Assembly: GCF_022846615.1 (NCBI RefSeq)
Contig: NZ_AP025637.1
Location: forward strand, 4,427,001 to 4,491,000
Direction of reading: 5' to 3'
DNA from: Roseomonas fluvialis
GTDB lineage: Bacteria > Pseudomonadota > Alphaproteobacteria > Acetobacterales > Acetobacteraceae
DNA length: 64,000 bases
Of this stretch, positions 34,853-43,691 are shown piece by piece. The translations under genes and the position numbers were made by a program. The notes beneath the pieces are model-generated. The model was not told the origin of the DNA and did no database searches. It saw only the letters and a list, made by a program, of their open reading frames with translations. Position 1 is the stretch's first letter, and each line of letters starts with the position of its first letter.

Positions 34853-37564
34853 CTATGGGCGGTGCAGGGCGTCGATGAGATCTGGGGTGTCGAAGCCTTC
34901 CGTGAAGCACGGCAGGACGGCGTCCAGCGCGCGGGCCGCATCGGCACGTTCCCCGGCATCCCGCGCCAGGCGCCGGCGCGTGAGCGCGATCCGAAGCCGC
35001 CACGCCAAGGCGCCCTGGTCGCGTGCGAGGGCATCCGCGCGATCAAGCAGGCCCGGCGCGCGATCGGACGGCCCGCGCAGGGCCGCGAGGCGGAGCATCT
35101 CGGGCGTCGCCCAGATCGGCGCCGGGAGCAGGATCTCGTCATCTGGCGGGAGCCTTAGCCCGAGCCAGGCGAGCGCCTCGCGGTGCGCCGCGCCGCCCTT
35201 CATCGCATCGTCAAGATCGATGTGCCCGCGCCGCCCCTCGAATGCGCTCGCCTCCGCCAGGATCAGCCCATGCCCCTCCCAGCGCGGCAGCGCGTACAGA
35301 CGTGCCGTGGCGAGCAACCGCGCGATGCCGTCCTTCAGCGTTGCGGCATCGCCCGTCATCTGCGCCACGAAGCAGCGCCCGATGACGAGCGAGAAGCAGA
35401 TGGAAAGCGCATGGCCGCCGGCCAGGGCCTCCTCCAGGCTTTGCTCGGCAGCGGCGCGCGCCTGATCCGCCAGGCCTTGGAGCCATAGGGTCCGTGCCAG
35501 CAATGCGCGCGTCGCGACGCGGGGCTCGAACTGAAACTGGCCGACCACTCTCTCCTGGGGTTGCGCCGGTCGTGCGAGCACGCGATCCATGTAGACGCGT
35601 GCCTCGGCCAGTCGTCCCAGATAGGTGAGCGACATCGCGGTGCATCGATCGGCCACATGCAGCGGGTCGTCCTCGGCCGGCGTGCAGGCGCGGTAGGCCG
35701 CGGCGAAGGATAGCCCTTCCGCGTACTGGCCTTGGCCGAAGTGATACAGCCAGATGCCCCAGAGGCTGCGTCGCCGCGCCGCGAGATCGCCCAACTGCCC
35801 GGCGAGTTCGAGCGCGCGTTCATGGGTTGCAAGGATCGCCGTCCCCGGCCCCTCCGCGTGAAAGAGGGCCATGCCGAGCGTGCCGAGCAGCTGCATCTCG
35901 GCAGCCGCATCGGGCGTGGCGGCGAGCGCGACAAGCGCGCGTTCGGCATGGCGCCGGAATTCGGCGACCATCGATGTCTGCATGAAGAACTGCCCGGCGG
36001 CGGCCGTCAGGCGCACGCCCAGAGCCGGATCGCCGCCCGGCGAGAAGGCCCAGTCGAGCGCGGCGCGCAGGTCATCGAGGAGGCTGTCGCGCCATGCCTG
36101 CGCGTACTCCGCAGGCCCCGCCGTCCTGAGGCGATCGAGGCGCTGGTGGACACGCTGGAGGTGGCAGCGCCTGACGTCATCCTCCCACACCGTCTCGCGC
36201 AGCCGTCGCGACGCATAATCGCGCATGGTGTCGAGCAGCCGGTAGGTGGGTGCCGCGCCATCCAGCGTCACCGCGACCAACGACCTGTCGACAAGCTCGG
36301 CGAGCGACTCGCGCGCCAGAGGGGGAGGGAGCGGCGCGCCGTCCTGCGCCGACGCATCGACATCCACCCCGTCGCCGGCGCCGGCGACGGCGACGATGCT
36401 TTCGAGCGACATGTGGGCGCGGAACACCCCAAGGCGAAGCAAGAGCGAGCGCTCTGCCGGGCGCAGGAGCTCGAAGCTCCAATCGATCGCGGCTTGGAGC
36501 GAGCGGTGCCGTGGCTGTCGCTGGTCCGGCAAGGGTCGCGGCCGGGCCAAGTGTTCGCCGAGATTCACGAGAACCTCGGCCGCGGAATGCGGGCCGAGAT
36601 GCGCCGCGACGAGCTCGATGGCAAGCGGCAACCCGTCCAACGCGCTGCACAGGCGGGCCAGGTCCCCGATTTCCTCCGGCGCCGGCTCGAAGGGCGGATC
36701 GTTGGCGGCGGCCCGGTCCAGCAGGAGACGCAGGGCCGGCGTGTCACGGGCCGTGGCGTCGGGCAGGCCGGCGACCGGCAGTTCGAGCGGTCGGAGCCGG
36801 TGGAGGGCTTCCCCGGCGATCCGCAGAGGCTCGCGGCTGGTGGCCAGGATGCGCACCTCGCGAGCCTCGGTGAGGAGTTGCTCGGCGAGATCCGCGACGC
36901 TTCCCGAAAGATGCTCGCAATTGTCCAGTACGAGGAGACGGGGGCGTTCGCGCAGCGCATCGACCAGCGCTTGAACGGGCGCTGCCTGCGTCATGGAGAC
37001 GCCGAGCGCCCGCGCGACCGCATCGGCCACGAGGGCGGGATCGATCAGCGGGGCAAGATCGACGAAGGCTGGACCTGCAGATGCCGCTCCGATCCACCTG
37101 GCAGCTGCCGCGACGGCAAGGCTCGTCTTGCCGATGCCGCCGGCGCCGACCAGTGTCACCAGGCGGTGCTCCGCGAGCATCCTGTCGAGCCGCACGAGAT
37201 CGCTCTCACGACCGATGAGCGGCACCGCCGGCGCGGGCAGCGCGTCATCGTCCTGCGACGCCGGCACGACCGGGGTGGCAAGCGAATAGCCCTCGCCGGG
37301 ACGATTGACGATGGCATGGCCCTGCCCGAGCGCGCGGCGCAGGGCAGAGACATGCACCCTGATGTTCGCCTCCTCGACATGGAGGTTCGGCCAGACCGTG
37401 GCGAGGATGTCGGCGTTGCTCACCGTCCGGGGCGCGCTGCGGGCCAGCAGATGGAGGATGGACATGGCGCGTGCGCCGAGCGGGACGGCAACACCCTGGC
37501 GCGTGAGGCTGCCGCGGCCGGGGCGCAGCACGAAGGGGCCGAACTGGAGGGGGGTATCAGGCAC
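34853..37564 (-). CDS. winged-helix / NB-ARC ATPase / TPR regulator, copy 2
   Basis: A 903-residue paralogue of the gene at 31042. Residues about 7-98 are the winged helix (FGPFVLRPGRGSLTRQGV, NIRVHVSALRRALGQG, NRPGEGYSLATPV). The P-loop GAGGIGKTS is at 140-148, Walker B LLVLDNCEH is at 210-218, followed by SREPLRIAGE and LDGLPLAIELVAAHLG. The C-terminal ~420 residues are TPR-like. It has no receiver domain, so input probably comes through the TPR part. It leads the Bug-protein gene in one operon. Long open frames on the opposite strand here are GC artefacts. Confidence 0.9.
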   Translation of the reverse strand: MPDTPLQFGPFVLRPGRGSLTRQGVAVPLGARAMSILHLLARSAPRTVSNADILATVWPNLHVEEANIRVHVSALRRALGQGHAIVNRPGEGYSLATPVVPASQDDDALPAPAVPLIGRESDLVRLDRMLAEHRLVTLVGAGGIGKTSLAVAAAARWIGAASAGPAFVDLAPLIDPALVADAVARALGVSMTQAAPVQALVDALRERPRLLVLDNCEHLSGSVADLAEQLLTEAREVRILATSREPLRIAGEALHRLRPLELPVAGLPDATARDTPALRLLLDRAAANDPPFEPAPEEIGDLARLCSALDGLPLAIELVAAHLGPHSAAEVLVNLGEHLARPRPLPDQRQPRHRSLQAAIDWSFELLRPAERSLLLRLGVFRAHMSLESIVAVAGAGDGVDVDASAQDGAPLPPPLARESLAELVDRSLVAVTLDGAAPTYRLLDTMRDYASRRLRETVWEDDVRRCHLQRVHQRLDRLRTAGPAEYAQAWRDSLLDDLRAALDWAFSPGGDPALGVRLTAAAGQFFMQTSMVAEFRRHAERALVALAATPDAAAEMQLLGTLGMALFHAEGPGTAILATHERALELAGQLGDLAARRRSLWGIWLYHFGQGQYAEGLSFAAAYRACTPAEDDPLHVADRCTAMSLTYLGRLAEARVYMDRVLARPAQPQERVVGQFQFEPRVATRALLARTLWLQGLADQARAAAEQSLEEALAGGHALSICFSLVIGRCFVAQMTGDAATLKDGIARLLATARLYALPRWEGHGLILAEASAFEGRRGHIDLDDAMKGGAAHREALAWLGLRLPPDDEILLPAPIWATPEMLRLAALRGPSDRAPGLLDRADALARDQGALAWRLRIALTRRRLARDAGERADAARALDAVLPCFTEGFDTPDLIDALHRP

Positions 37565-37753
37565 GTCAGCGCCGCGTCATCGAGGCGCGGCGCGGCCGCG
37601 CACGCAGCGCGACACCCTCCCGGCGACGGAAGCCGGGATGTCCCGCCTGATGCGTCATGCGCCCCGTCGGATCACGCACGGTCATGGGCACCAGCGGTCC
37701 ACCGGGTCGGCGCGCGGCGCGCGAGTGGGCACCTGGGCACACCGCGCCGCGCA

Positions 37754-38374
37754 TCACGCAGCCATGTCGGCCGCGCTTGCCGTCCGGCGCCACGAGCGCG
37801 GCGTCGTACCGATGCGCTGCCGGAAAACACGCGAAAGGTGCGCCTGGTCGGCGAGGCCGCAGGCGAGCGCGATCTGCGCCAGGGGCTCGTTGGTGGTGAC
37901 CATCAGGTCCTGCGCGCGGGCGATGCGACGGCCCACGACGTAGGAATGCGGGGGCTGGCCGAAGGAGGCGGTGAAGGCCCGCGTGAAGGCGCTGCGGCTG
38001 AGCCGCGCCGTCGCCGCCATGTCCGAAACGGCAAGCGGACCATGCAGGTGCTCCTCGACCATCTGCGCCACCTTGCGCCTCTGCCAGGGCGCTAGGCCGG
38101 CGAGCTGCTCCTGCCGGGCTGGCAGGGCGGCGCTCAGAATTCCCTCGAGCGCCACGATCGCCGGGAGGACCGCGTCCATCAAGGCCGGCGCGTGCACGAG
38201 CCGGCGTGCCTGGACCTGCTCCAGGACCTTCTGCAGCCGACCGAGCTCCACTGCCGCGTTGAACCCTCGCGGGACGTACGCCGCCGCAGCGACGGGGGGT
38301 ATGGCGGCGTGCATCTCGATCTCCTGGTCCGGGCTCGCGAGCCGGGGCTTGTGGCTTCGGAGACCATTCATCAT
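37754..38374 (-). CDS. AraC-family regulator, short form
   Basis: A 206-residue protein. The C-terminal ~100 residues hold two helix-turn-helix units of AraC type (LAVSDMAATARLSRSAFTRA, FGQPPHSYVVGRRIARAQDL, then LAQIALACGLADQAHLSRVF). The N-terminal ~95 residues lack a recognisable cupin or ligand domain. The start is at the first of two adjacent ATGs (38374, 38371). It is divergent from the alpha/beta hydrolase at 38573 across a gap of about 200 nt and is a candidate for its control. Confidence 0.85.
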   Translation of the reverse strand: MMNGLRSHKPRLASPDQEIEMHAAIPPVAAAAYVPRGFNAAVELGRLQKVLEQVQARRLVHAPALMDAVLPAIVALEGILSAALPARQEQLAGLAPWQRRKVAQMVEEHLHGPLAVSDMAATARLSRSAFTRAFTASFGQPPHSYVVGRRIARAQDLMVTTNEPLAQIALACGLADQAHLSRVFRQRIGTTPRSWRRTASAADMAA

Positions 38375-38572
38375 CGATGCAGGGGCGGTCCGTGAGTAAA
38401 GCGATGCAAAATCTCGGGCGGCCTTGAGGGCGCGCGTCATCGCCAAATCGCGCTCCGTGGGTCCAAGGCGCGATGTGTGATCTCGCCTAGATCTTGGGCA
38501 GGCGACATGGCAGCGGAACCGGATGGCGTTCCAATGCACCGGGCAGGCGCCAGGCATCCTTTGAAGGTGGAC

Positions 38573-39445
38573 ATGGCAGGATTGCCGGAGGCGGTTGCGT
38601 ATCGCGCGTTGCGAACGACAGTGCGGTTTATCGAGACGGGTGGCGCGAGACTGGCGTGGCGCAGCTTCGGAGAGGGCCAGCCGATCGTCCTGTGCACGCG
38701 TTTCCGAGGGACGATGGCGAGCTGGGATCCCGCATTCCTCGACGTGCTGGCGCGGCAGGGCTGCCGCGTCATCCTCTTTGATCCCGCCGGTCTCGGATAT
38801 TCCGAGGGCCGGCGCCGCTACAATCCGATCGAGATGGTCGATGATGTGCGCAATCTGCTGGATGGCCTTGGATTGGATCGCGTGGCGCTGCTCGGCTGGT
38901 CGCTCGGCGGCATGGTCGCGCAGGCCGCGCTGACGACGCTCAGCCCGCGATTGTCGCACCTCGCGCTGATCGGGACGGCACCGCCCGGACCGTGCAGGTC
39001 CGCCGCGCAGCAGCTCTTTTTCGACCTCGCGGCCGCACCTGAAGGGGATGAGCGGGCGCAGCTGGCGATCGCCTTCGACCCGTCCTCCGAGCGGAGCCGG
39101 CGCGCGGCACGACGTTCGATGCAACGCCTGGCGCGCTGGGACACGACCGGCATGGTGCCGGTCCCGCCAGCATGGGCCGCCGCGCAGCTCGGCGATGAGC
39201 CGCGCAATCCCATCTTCCCGGCACCTGAGGTGCGCGACGCCATGCTGCGATGCCGGCAGCCGGTTCTTTGCCTGTGCGGCGCAAGGGATATCGGCTTTCC
39301 GGCCGAGAACTGGCAGGCGATAAGTGCCTGCAATGCCGGTATCGACGTTCGCTGCCTTCCGGATGCCGGGAATGCACCGCATCACCAGTATCCCCGATGG
39401 TCAGCGCACATGATCGGACGTCTCCTGCTGCGTGATCCGGCCTGA
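38573..39445 (+). CDS. alpha/beta hydrolase, RFRGT subtype (copy 1)
   Basis: A 290-residue cytoplasmic hydrolase. The nucleophile elbow GWSLGG gives Ser110, with FDPAGLGYSEG before it. The usual HG oxyanion motif after the first strand is replaced by RFRGTMASWDP, as in the gene at 39465. The C-terminal acid and His are probably in CGARDIGFPAENW and NAPHHQYP. The start is uncertain: 38573 gives a family-like N-terminus, but an in-frame ATG at 38507 is possible and neither ribosome site is strong. The substrate is unknown. It is convergent with its paralogue, with only 19 nt between the stops. Confidence 0.82.
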   Translation: MAGLPEAVAYRALRTTVRFIETGGARLAWRSFGEGQPIVLCTRFRGTMASWDPAFLDVLARQGCRVILFDPAGLGYSEGRRRYNPIEMVDDVRNLLDGLGLDRVALLGWSLGGMVAQAALTTLSPRLSHLALIGTAPPGPCRSAAQQLFFDLAAAPEGDERAQLAIAFDPSSERSRRAARRSMQRLARWDTTGMVPVPPAWAAAQLGDEPRNPIFPAPEVRDAMLRCRQPVLCLCGARDIGFPAENWQAISACNAGIDVRCLPDAGNAPHHQYPRWSAHMIGRLLLRDPA

Positions 39446-39471
39446 GGCGGTTGCGCGATCCGGATCAGGCC
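39439..39471. terminator. hairpin between convergent hydrolase genes
   Basis: GGCCTGA (39439-39445) pairs with TCAGGCC (39465-39471). Each arm includes one of the two convergent stop codons. The loop is 19 nt and the stem is short. Confidence 0.45.
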
Positions 39472-40280
39472 AGGAACAGATCGAGCTGCGCCGCAAAGTC
39501 GTCGATCTCCTGAAATAGGAATGCGTGGCCGGCGCCCGGATAAAGCACGAGCTTCGCGTCAGGTGCCTGTTGCGACAGGACGAAGGAACGATAGGCGGGC
39601 AGCATCACGTCATGCGCCCCATTGGCGACGAGCAGCGGCATCCGCAGCTCTGTCGCGCGATGGAGCACGCCCGGCCACGCGGCGATCGCCCTGACCTGCG
39701 CCATGAGGGCCTCGGCGGTGACGGGCGGTCCGCGGTCGGGCTGTCCCGCGATCCGACCGAGGGAGGCCCTGCCGGCGGCGATCGCCGAGTCCGTCTCCGG
39801 GTAGAAAAGAAAGAGGAAGTCCTCCGGGCCGTTGGCCGGCTTCGTCATGACCTGCGCAACGCGCGGGTGGGGCTGCGGTCCCTCGGTGATGGTGCCCGGG
39901 CTCGATCCCGCCACCACCAGGCGACGCACCAGCGCTGGCCAGTCGAGCGCGAGCTGCTGACCAACCGCGCCGCCCAGCGACCATCCCAGGATGTCGACCT
40001 GTTCTATGCCCAGCGCCCGGATCAGATGGGCCGCCACGCCCGCCATACCGGAGATCGTCTCCGGCACCTGGCCGCCCGAGCGCCCGATGCCAAGGCTGTC
40101 GAAGCGGATGACGCGGCGGTTGGCGGCGATAGCCGCGATGAAGTCCGGATCCCAATCGTCGAGGGTGCCCCGGAAGCGCTGCAGGAGCAGCAGCGGCACG
40201 CCGCCCTGCGGGCCATCGGACGCGATGGCGATGCGGCCCAGCTCCGTGTCCAGCCATTGCAATGCCGCCGCACCCGCCAT
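39465..40280 (-). CDS. alpha/beta hydrolase, RFRGT subtype (copy 2)
   Basis: A 271-residue cytoplasmic hydrolase with nucleophile elbow GWSLGG (Ser101), FDSLGIGRSGG, and a likely acid and His in VANGAHDVMLPAYRS and YPGAGHAFLFQ. It shares with the convergent gene at 38573 the unusual RFRGTLDDWDPDF block in place of an HG oxyanion loop. GGAG 8 nt before the ATG supports the start. It lies 82 nt downstream of the GlxA-type regulator on the same strand, so the two are probably one operon. Confidence 0.88.
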   Translation of the reverse strand: MAGAAALQWLDTELGRIAIASDGPQGGVPLLLLQRFRGTLDDWDPDFIAAIAANRRVIRFDSLGIGRSGGQVPETISGMAGVAAHLIRALGIEQVDILGWSLGGAVGQQLALDWPALVRRLVVAGSSPGTITEGPQPHPRVAQVMTKPANGPEDFLFLFYPETDSAIAAGRASLGRIAGQPDRGPPVTAEALMAQVRAIAAWPGVLHRATELRMPLLVANGAHDVMLPAYRSFVLSQQAPDAKLVLYPGAGHAFLFQEIDDFAAQLDLFLA

Positions 40281-40362
40281 CGCTCATCTCCGATCGTCGA
40301 GGGTGGGCGGAGGCTAGCGGGGAAGACGCGCGTCCAGAATGACACAAAAGCGGCAATTTCGG

Positions 40363-41316
40363 TCATGCCGCATTCGAGGCTTCCTCGCCTTGCGGGCTGC
40401 GCTTCAGGCTCGCGGGCGACCGGCCGAAGGTGCGCAGGAAGGCGCGACGCATCCGATCCCGGTCCGCGAAGCCGGCCTCTCGCGCCACAATGTCGAGCGG
40501 GTGGCGGCCATCCTCCATCATCGCCCGCGCCGCCTCGAGGCGCAGCAACTCCACGGCCTTGGCCGGGGAGCGTCCGGTCTCGTCGCGAAAGACGCGGCTG
40601 AACTGCCGGGGCGACAGGCTGGCGGCGTCCGCAAGCTCCTCGACCGTGAGCGGATTCCGCAGGTTCTCACGCGCATAGGTCAGTGCCCGCATCACCCGGT
40701 CCGATCGCGGTTCGAGATCGAGCAGGGCCGAATACTGCGACTGGCCGCCGGGACGGCGATGATAGACGACGAGCCGACGCGCCACGGTGCGCGCCAGGGC
40801 TGCGCCGTGATCCTCCTCGATCAAGGCGAGGGAGAGGTCGATGGCGGCCGACATACCCGCCGAGGTCCAGATGTTCCCTTCCTTGATGAAGATGCGGTCG
40901 TCATCGACATGAATGCCGGGATGGAGCTGCTGCAGATGGCGTGCATGGGCCCAATGCGTGGTTGCCGCGCGCCCCTCGAGCACGCCGGATTGCGCCAACA
41001 CGAAGGCGCCCGTGCAGAGTGCCGCGACGCGTCGCGCCTGTGCGGCAGCGCTCTGGATATAGGCGATGACCGCGGGCGCGGCCGGCTGCGGCGGCGCGAT
41101 CAGCCCGGCCACCAGAAGCGTGTCGGGCATCGCCCCCAGTGGCGCCGTTTCCAAGGTCATGCCGAGCGATGTTCGAACCGGGCCGCCGCGTTCCGAGTGA
41201 ACGGATACGGCATATCCCTTCGGGCCGAGCTCGCGATTCGCGAACTCGAACGCCGTCAGCGCGGCGAGCACCATCGGCTGGAAGCCGTCATCGATGATCA
41301 GCGCGACCCGTCGCAT
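40363..41316 (-). CDS. GlxA-type regulator (DJ-1/PfpI domain plus AraC HTH)
   Basis: A 317-residue transcription factor. Residues 1-190 form a DJ-1/PfpI-like domain (RRVALIIDDGFQPMVLAALT, VAALCTGAFVLAQSG with the elbow Cys, IWTSAGMSAAIDLSLALIE), used in this family for ligand sensing, not catalysis. The C-terminal ~110 residues are AraC-type DNA binding (LTVEELADAASLSPRQFSRV, DIVAREAGFADRDRMRRAF). AAAGGA 9 nt before the ATG selects this start over an upstream in-frame one at 41385. It is likely to control the downstream hydrolase. Confidence 0.9.
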   Translation of the reverse strand: MRRVALIIDDGFQPMVLAALTAFEFANRELGPKGYAVSVHSERGGPVRTSLGMTLETAPLGAMPDTLLVAGLIAPPQPAAPAVIAYIQSAAAQARRVAALCTGAFVLAQSGVLEGRAATTHWAHARHLQQLHPGIHVDDDRIFIKEGNIWTSAGMSAAIDLSLALIEEDHGAALARTVARRLVVYHRRPGGQSQYSALLDLEPRSDRVMRALTYARENLRNPLTVEELADAASLSPRQFSRVFRDETGRSPAKAVELLRLEAARAMMEDGRHPLDIVAREAGFADRDRMRRAFLRTFGRSPASLKRSPQGEEASNAA

Positions 41317-41496
41317 CGCGTTTGTCCTTTCGTCAGCATCGTACGCGCGTTTCGGCGGGCGGCCCTTCGCCGGCCTGCTGGCCACTCCACTTTAGCATCG
41401 ATGTCGCCGGTCGGTGCCCACACGCTTGGTTTGCCGCGTGCCCGCCAGCGCACGAGACCATGCGCATCGACGACAGAGTCGCGCGGCACTCATGAA

Positions 41497-41856
41497 TCAT
41501 CCGACGCAGGATTCCGTGTCTGCAGCGGGGGCATCGAATGGGCGATGCCGCCCCTTAACCAGTGACGACCCATCTCCTCGCTCGTCCCCTGTCAGTTGCC
41601 GCGCTATCGCTTCGCCGACCGTGCCGGCGGCCGTGCGCACGAGCGACAATGCCTGCAGGGCCTCGCAGACATTCGCGGGCGACCGGCTGAGCCAATGACG
41701 GGCCGCGTCGATGCCGAGCGCGATCACGGTCATCGCATCCGCCACCTGGGCAGTCGCGCGGGGGCAATCCGGCGCGGCCGCCGGGCGGCATGTGGCGTCC
41801 CCGTCGCCCCTCCCGTTCAAGACAGGGGCCGTATCGTCAGGACGTACCAGAACCAT
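41497..41856 (-). CDS. small hypothetical protein
   Basis: A 119-residue protein I do not recognise. The middle (DAMTVIALGIDAARHWLSRS, NVCEALQALSLVRTAAGTVG) could form two or three amphipathic helices; both ends are polar and Asp/Arg-rich. GGAGAGG a few bases before the ATG is the main support. It lies among other small minus-strand genes between the GlxA regulator and the two-component genes. Confidence 0.42.
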   Translation of the reverse strand: MVLVRPDDTAPVLNGRGDGDATCRPAAAPDCPRATAQVADAMTVIALGIDAARHWLSRSPANVCEALQALSLVRTAAGTVGEAIARQLTGDERGDGSSLVKGRHRPFDAPAADTESCVG

Positions 41857-42026
41857 GGAGCCTCTCCGCCGGCTGTCATGAGACGATCGGCAGGTGCCGC
41901 CCCATTCCGTGGCCCAGTTTCCCCGGCGTCCGCCGGTCCTGGATTGGATGGAAGGCGTCGATCTTGGATGCGATGCCGGCGGCAGCCGACATATGACGCG
42001 CCCGCATCACTTCAGGGCGCGATGGC

Positions 42027-42347
42027 TCATGCACGGGTCGACGTGATTTGCGGCGCGTCATTCACGACGGATCGGCCACGCGCGCCCTGCCACCGCGGCG
42101 GGCGGCTCCCGTCCGTCGTTCCTTCAGGCGGGCAGGACAGGGTCGCGCGGACACAAGCCTTCGATGCGCCGGAAACGCTGTCGGTGCCATGGGCCTCGCC
42201 CCTGTCCGGCGCAAGCTGCACGAACGAGACGGCATCGCTGGCCGGGAAGGTTTCGTCGAGCGCCTCGTCAAGGCGACGATCGTCGGCAGACACGCGTGCC
42301 TGCCCTGCCTGCGCCGACGCGGATCCGTCGTTGGATCGTACGGTCAT
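42027..42347 (-). CDS. small hypothetical protein with LDEALDETFPASD motif
   Basis: A 106-residue protein. Residues about 26-38 (RLDEALDETFPASDAV) match a short motif (ES/TFPASDPP) that I know from many small uncharacterised proteobacterial proteins, often near stress genes; the usual PP after ASD is replaced by AV here. The rest is polar and likely disordered. GGAG 6 nt before the ATG at 42347 favours it over the ATG at 42359. A weaker open frame follows (about 41876-42007) that I did not call. Confidence 0.6.
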   Translation of the reverse strand: MTVRSNDGSASAQAGQARVSADDRRLDEALDETFPASDAVSFVQLAPDRGEAHGTDSVSGASKACVRATLSCPPEGTTDGSRPPRWQGARGRSVVNDAPQITSTRA

Positions 42348-42513
42348 GATCAACTCCATTCCAATGTGATTCCGCGATGGCCGCGGACATCCCGCGCATT
42401 GGCACCGCACGGCCGGTTCCGCAGGACGGCCACGGTACCCGGACGTCGATCCTGCGGACGACGCTTAGGCGCGTGTCGCCTCGACAGCGGTGCTGGGGGG
42501 AGGGTCGCGCTCC

Positions 42514-42930
42514 TCATGCCGAGGATTCCGGCGACGATCGGATAGACCCTTTTCGGCCAGGGGTCGTCGACAGCGCCAGGTCGACACAGCGCGCCATCGT
42601 ATCCCCGTCCACGGGCTTGCTGAGGTAGGCGTGTGCGCCCGCCTCCATCACCTGGCGCCGGATCGCGTCGGTGGGAAAGGCGGTCATGAAGATCATCGGG
42701 AAGCGCCTGCCATGCGCCAGCAGCTGCGCCTGAAGGTCGGACCCGCTCACGCCCGGCATCTGCACGTCCACGATCATGCAGGCGGGATCGGGATGATCTC
42801 GATCGTCCAGGAATGCCTCGGCCGACTGGTACCCCCGGATGGCGTAGCCGAAGGACCGCAGCAGGCTGGAGAGCGCATTTCGTACGGCGTCGTCATCGTC
42901 GACGATGGCGATCTGAGCGGCATGGCTCAT
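42514..42930 (-). CDS. single-domain response regulator
   Basis: A 138-residue receiver domain without an output domain (CheY-like). The acidic pocket is VDDDD at 10-14, the phosphoacceptor is Asp55 in CMIVDVQMPG, the Thr is in IFMTAF and the Lys in AYLSKPVD. It lies 110 nt downstream of the FixJ-type regulator and histidine kinase genes, so it is probably part of the same phosphorelay, perhaps as a phosphate sink or a FixJ relative that lost its DNA-binding part. Confidence 0.88.
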   Translation of the reverse strand: MSHAAQIAIVDDDDAVRNALSSLLRSFGYAIRGYQSAEAFLDDRDHPDPACMIVDVQMPGVSGSDLQAQLLAHGRRFPMIFMTAFPTDAIRRQVMEAGAHAYLSKPVDGDTMARCVDLALSTTPGRKGSIRSSPESSA

Positions 42931-43040
42931 CAGAACAGGAAACCTTCGTACGCTGTGCAGGGCGAGTGGTCGTCCGTGCGTCGCTTGTACTATCGCGGCC
43001 GCGAAGCCTGCCGTGAATCATACACAGGTTTGGCGTGTGG

Positions 43041-43691
43041 CTACGGCAACCCGAGCGCCTCGGCCTGCCGGACGAGCTCGGCGAGCGACCGGGCCTTCAT
43101 CTTTCGCATCGCGTTGCCGCGATGGATCTTCACCGTGATCTCGCTGAGGCCGATGCGGCCGGCGACCTGCTTGTTCATCAGCCCGGCGACGACATGCCCC
43201 ATCACTTCCCGCTCCCGCTGGGACAGCGTCTCGTAGCGTTTGCGCAGCTCATCGGTCGCCGCAGCCGCCTTGCGGCGTTCCCGGTCGCTGGCCACCGCCG
43301 CCGCCACGGCGTCCAGCATCTCCTGGTCCCGAAAGGGCTTCGGCAGGAAATCCAGCGCTCCCGCCTTCATCGCCCGCACGGTCATCGGGACGTCGGCGTA
43401 GCCGGTCATGAACACGATCGGCATCGCGACGCCGCTCGCCACCAGCTGCCGCTGCAGGTCGAGGCCGCTGATACCCGGCAGGCGCACGTCGAGGATGATG
43501 CAGCCGGGCATGTCCGGCACGGGCATGGCCAGAAGCTCGGCGGGGGAAGCATGCTGCCGCGTGACAAAGCCCACGGAGCGCAGCAGGCTGTCGAGAGAGG
43601 CGCGTACGGACGGATCGTCATCGACGATGATCACCATGCCGTGCGCGGCCGTCGCATCTTCGCCGCTGCGGGCCCGACCTTGCGTCATCAT
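43041..43691 (-). CDS. FixJ-family response regulator
   Basis: A 216-residue DNA-binding response regulator. The receiver domain occupies residues 18-135 with phosphoacceptor Asp68 (CIILDVRLPG) and KPF as the conserved Lys region. A LuxR/FixJ-type helix-turn-helix is at about 150-210 (LSQREREVMGHVVAGLMNKQ, IGLSEITVKIHRGNAMRKMK). Its ATG overlaps the histidine kinase stop (ATGA), so the two are made together and are almost certainly a cognate pair. Confidence 0.93.
   Translation of the reverse strand: MMTQGRARSGEDATAAHGMVIIVDDDPSVRASLDSLLRSVGFVTRQHASPAELLAMPVPDMPGCIILDVRLPGISGLDLQRQLVASGVAMPIVFMTGYADVPMTVRAMKAGALDFLPKPFRDQEMLDAVAAAVASDRERRKAAAATDELRKRYETLSQREREVMGHVVAGLMNKQVAGRIGLSEITVKIHRGNAMRKMKARSLAELVRQAEALGLP

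Noticed and set aside
35732-38095. 787-codon open frame on the plus strand opposite the second NB-ARC regulator; similar long frames at 84-1973, 2752-4290, 7922-9829 and 30811-33003
   Set aside because: Each lies antisense to a gene with clear family motifs. The translations are Arg/Ala/Gly-rich without motifs or ribosome sites, as expected from high GC.
41876-42007. Short minus-strand frame (about 43-61 codons) after the FPASD-motif gene
   Set aside because: GC-rich third positions are suggestive, but there is no clear ribosome site, no recognised motif, and a longer version overlaps the preceding gene.
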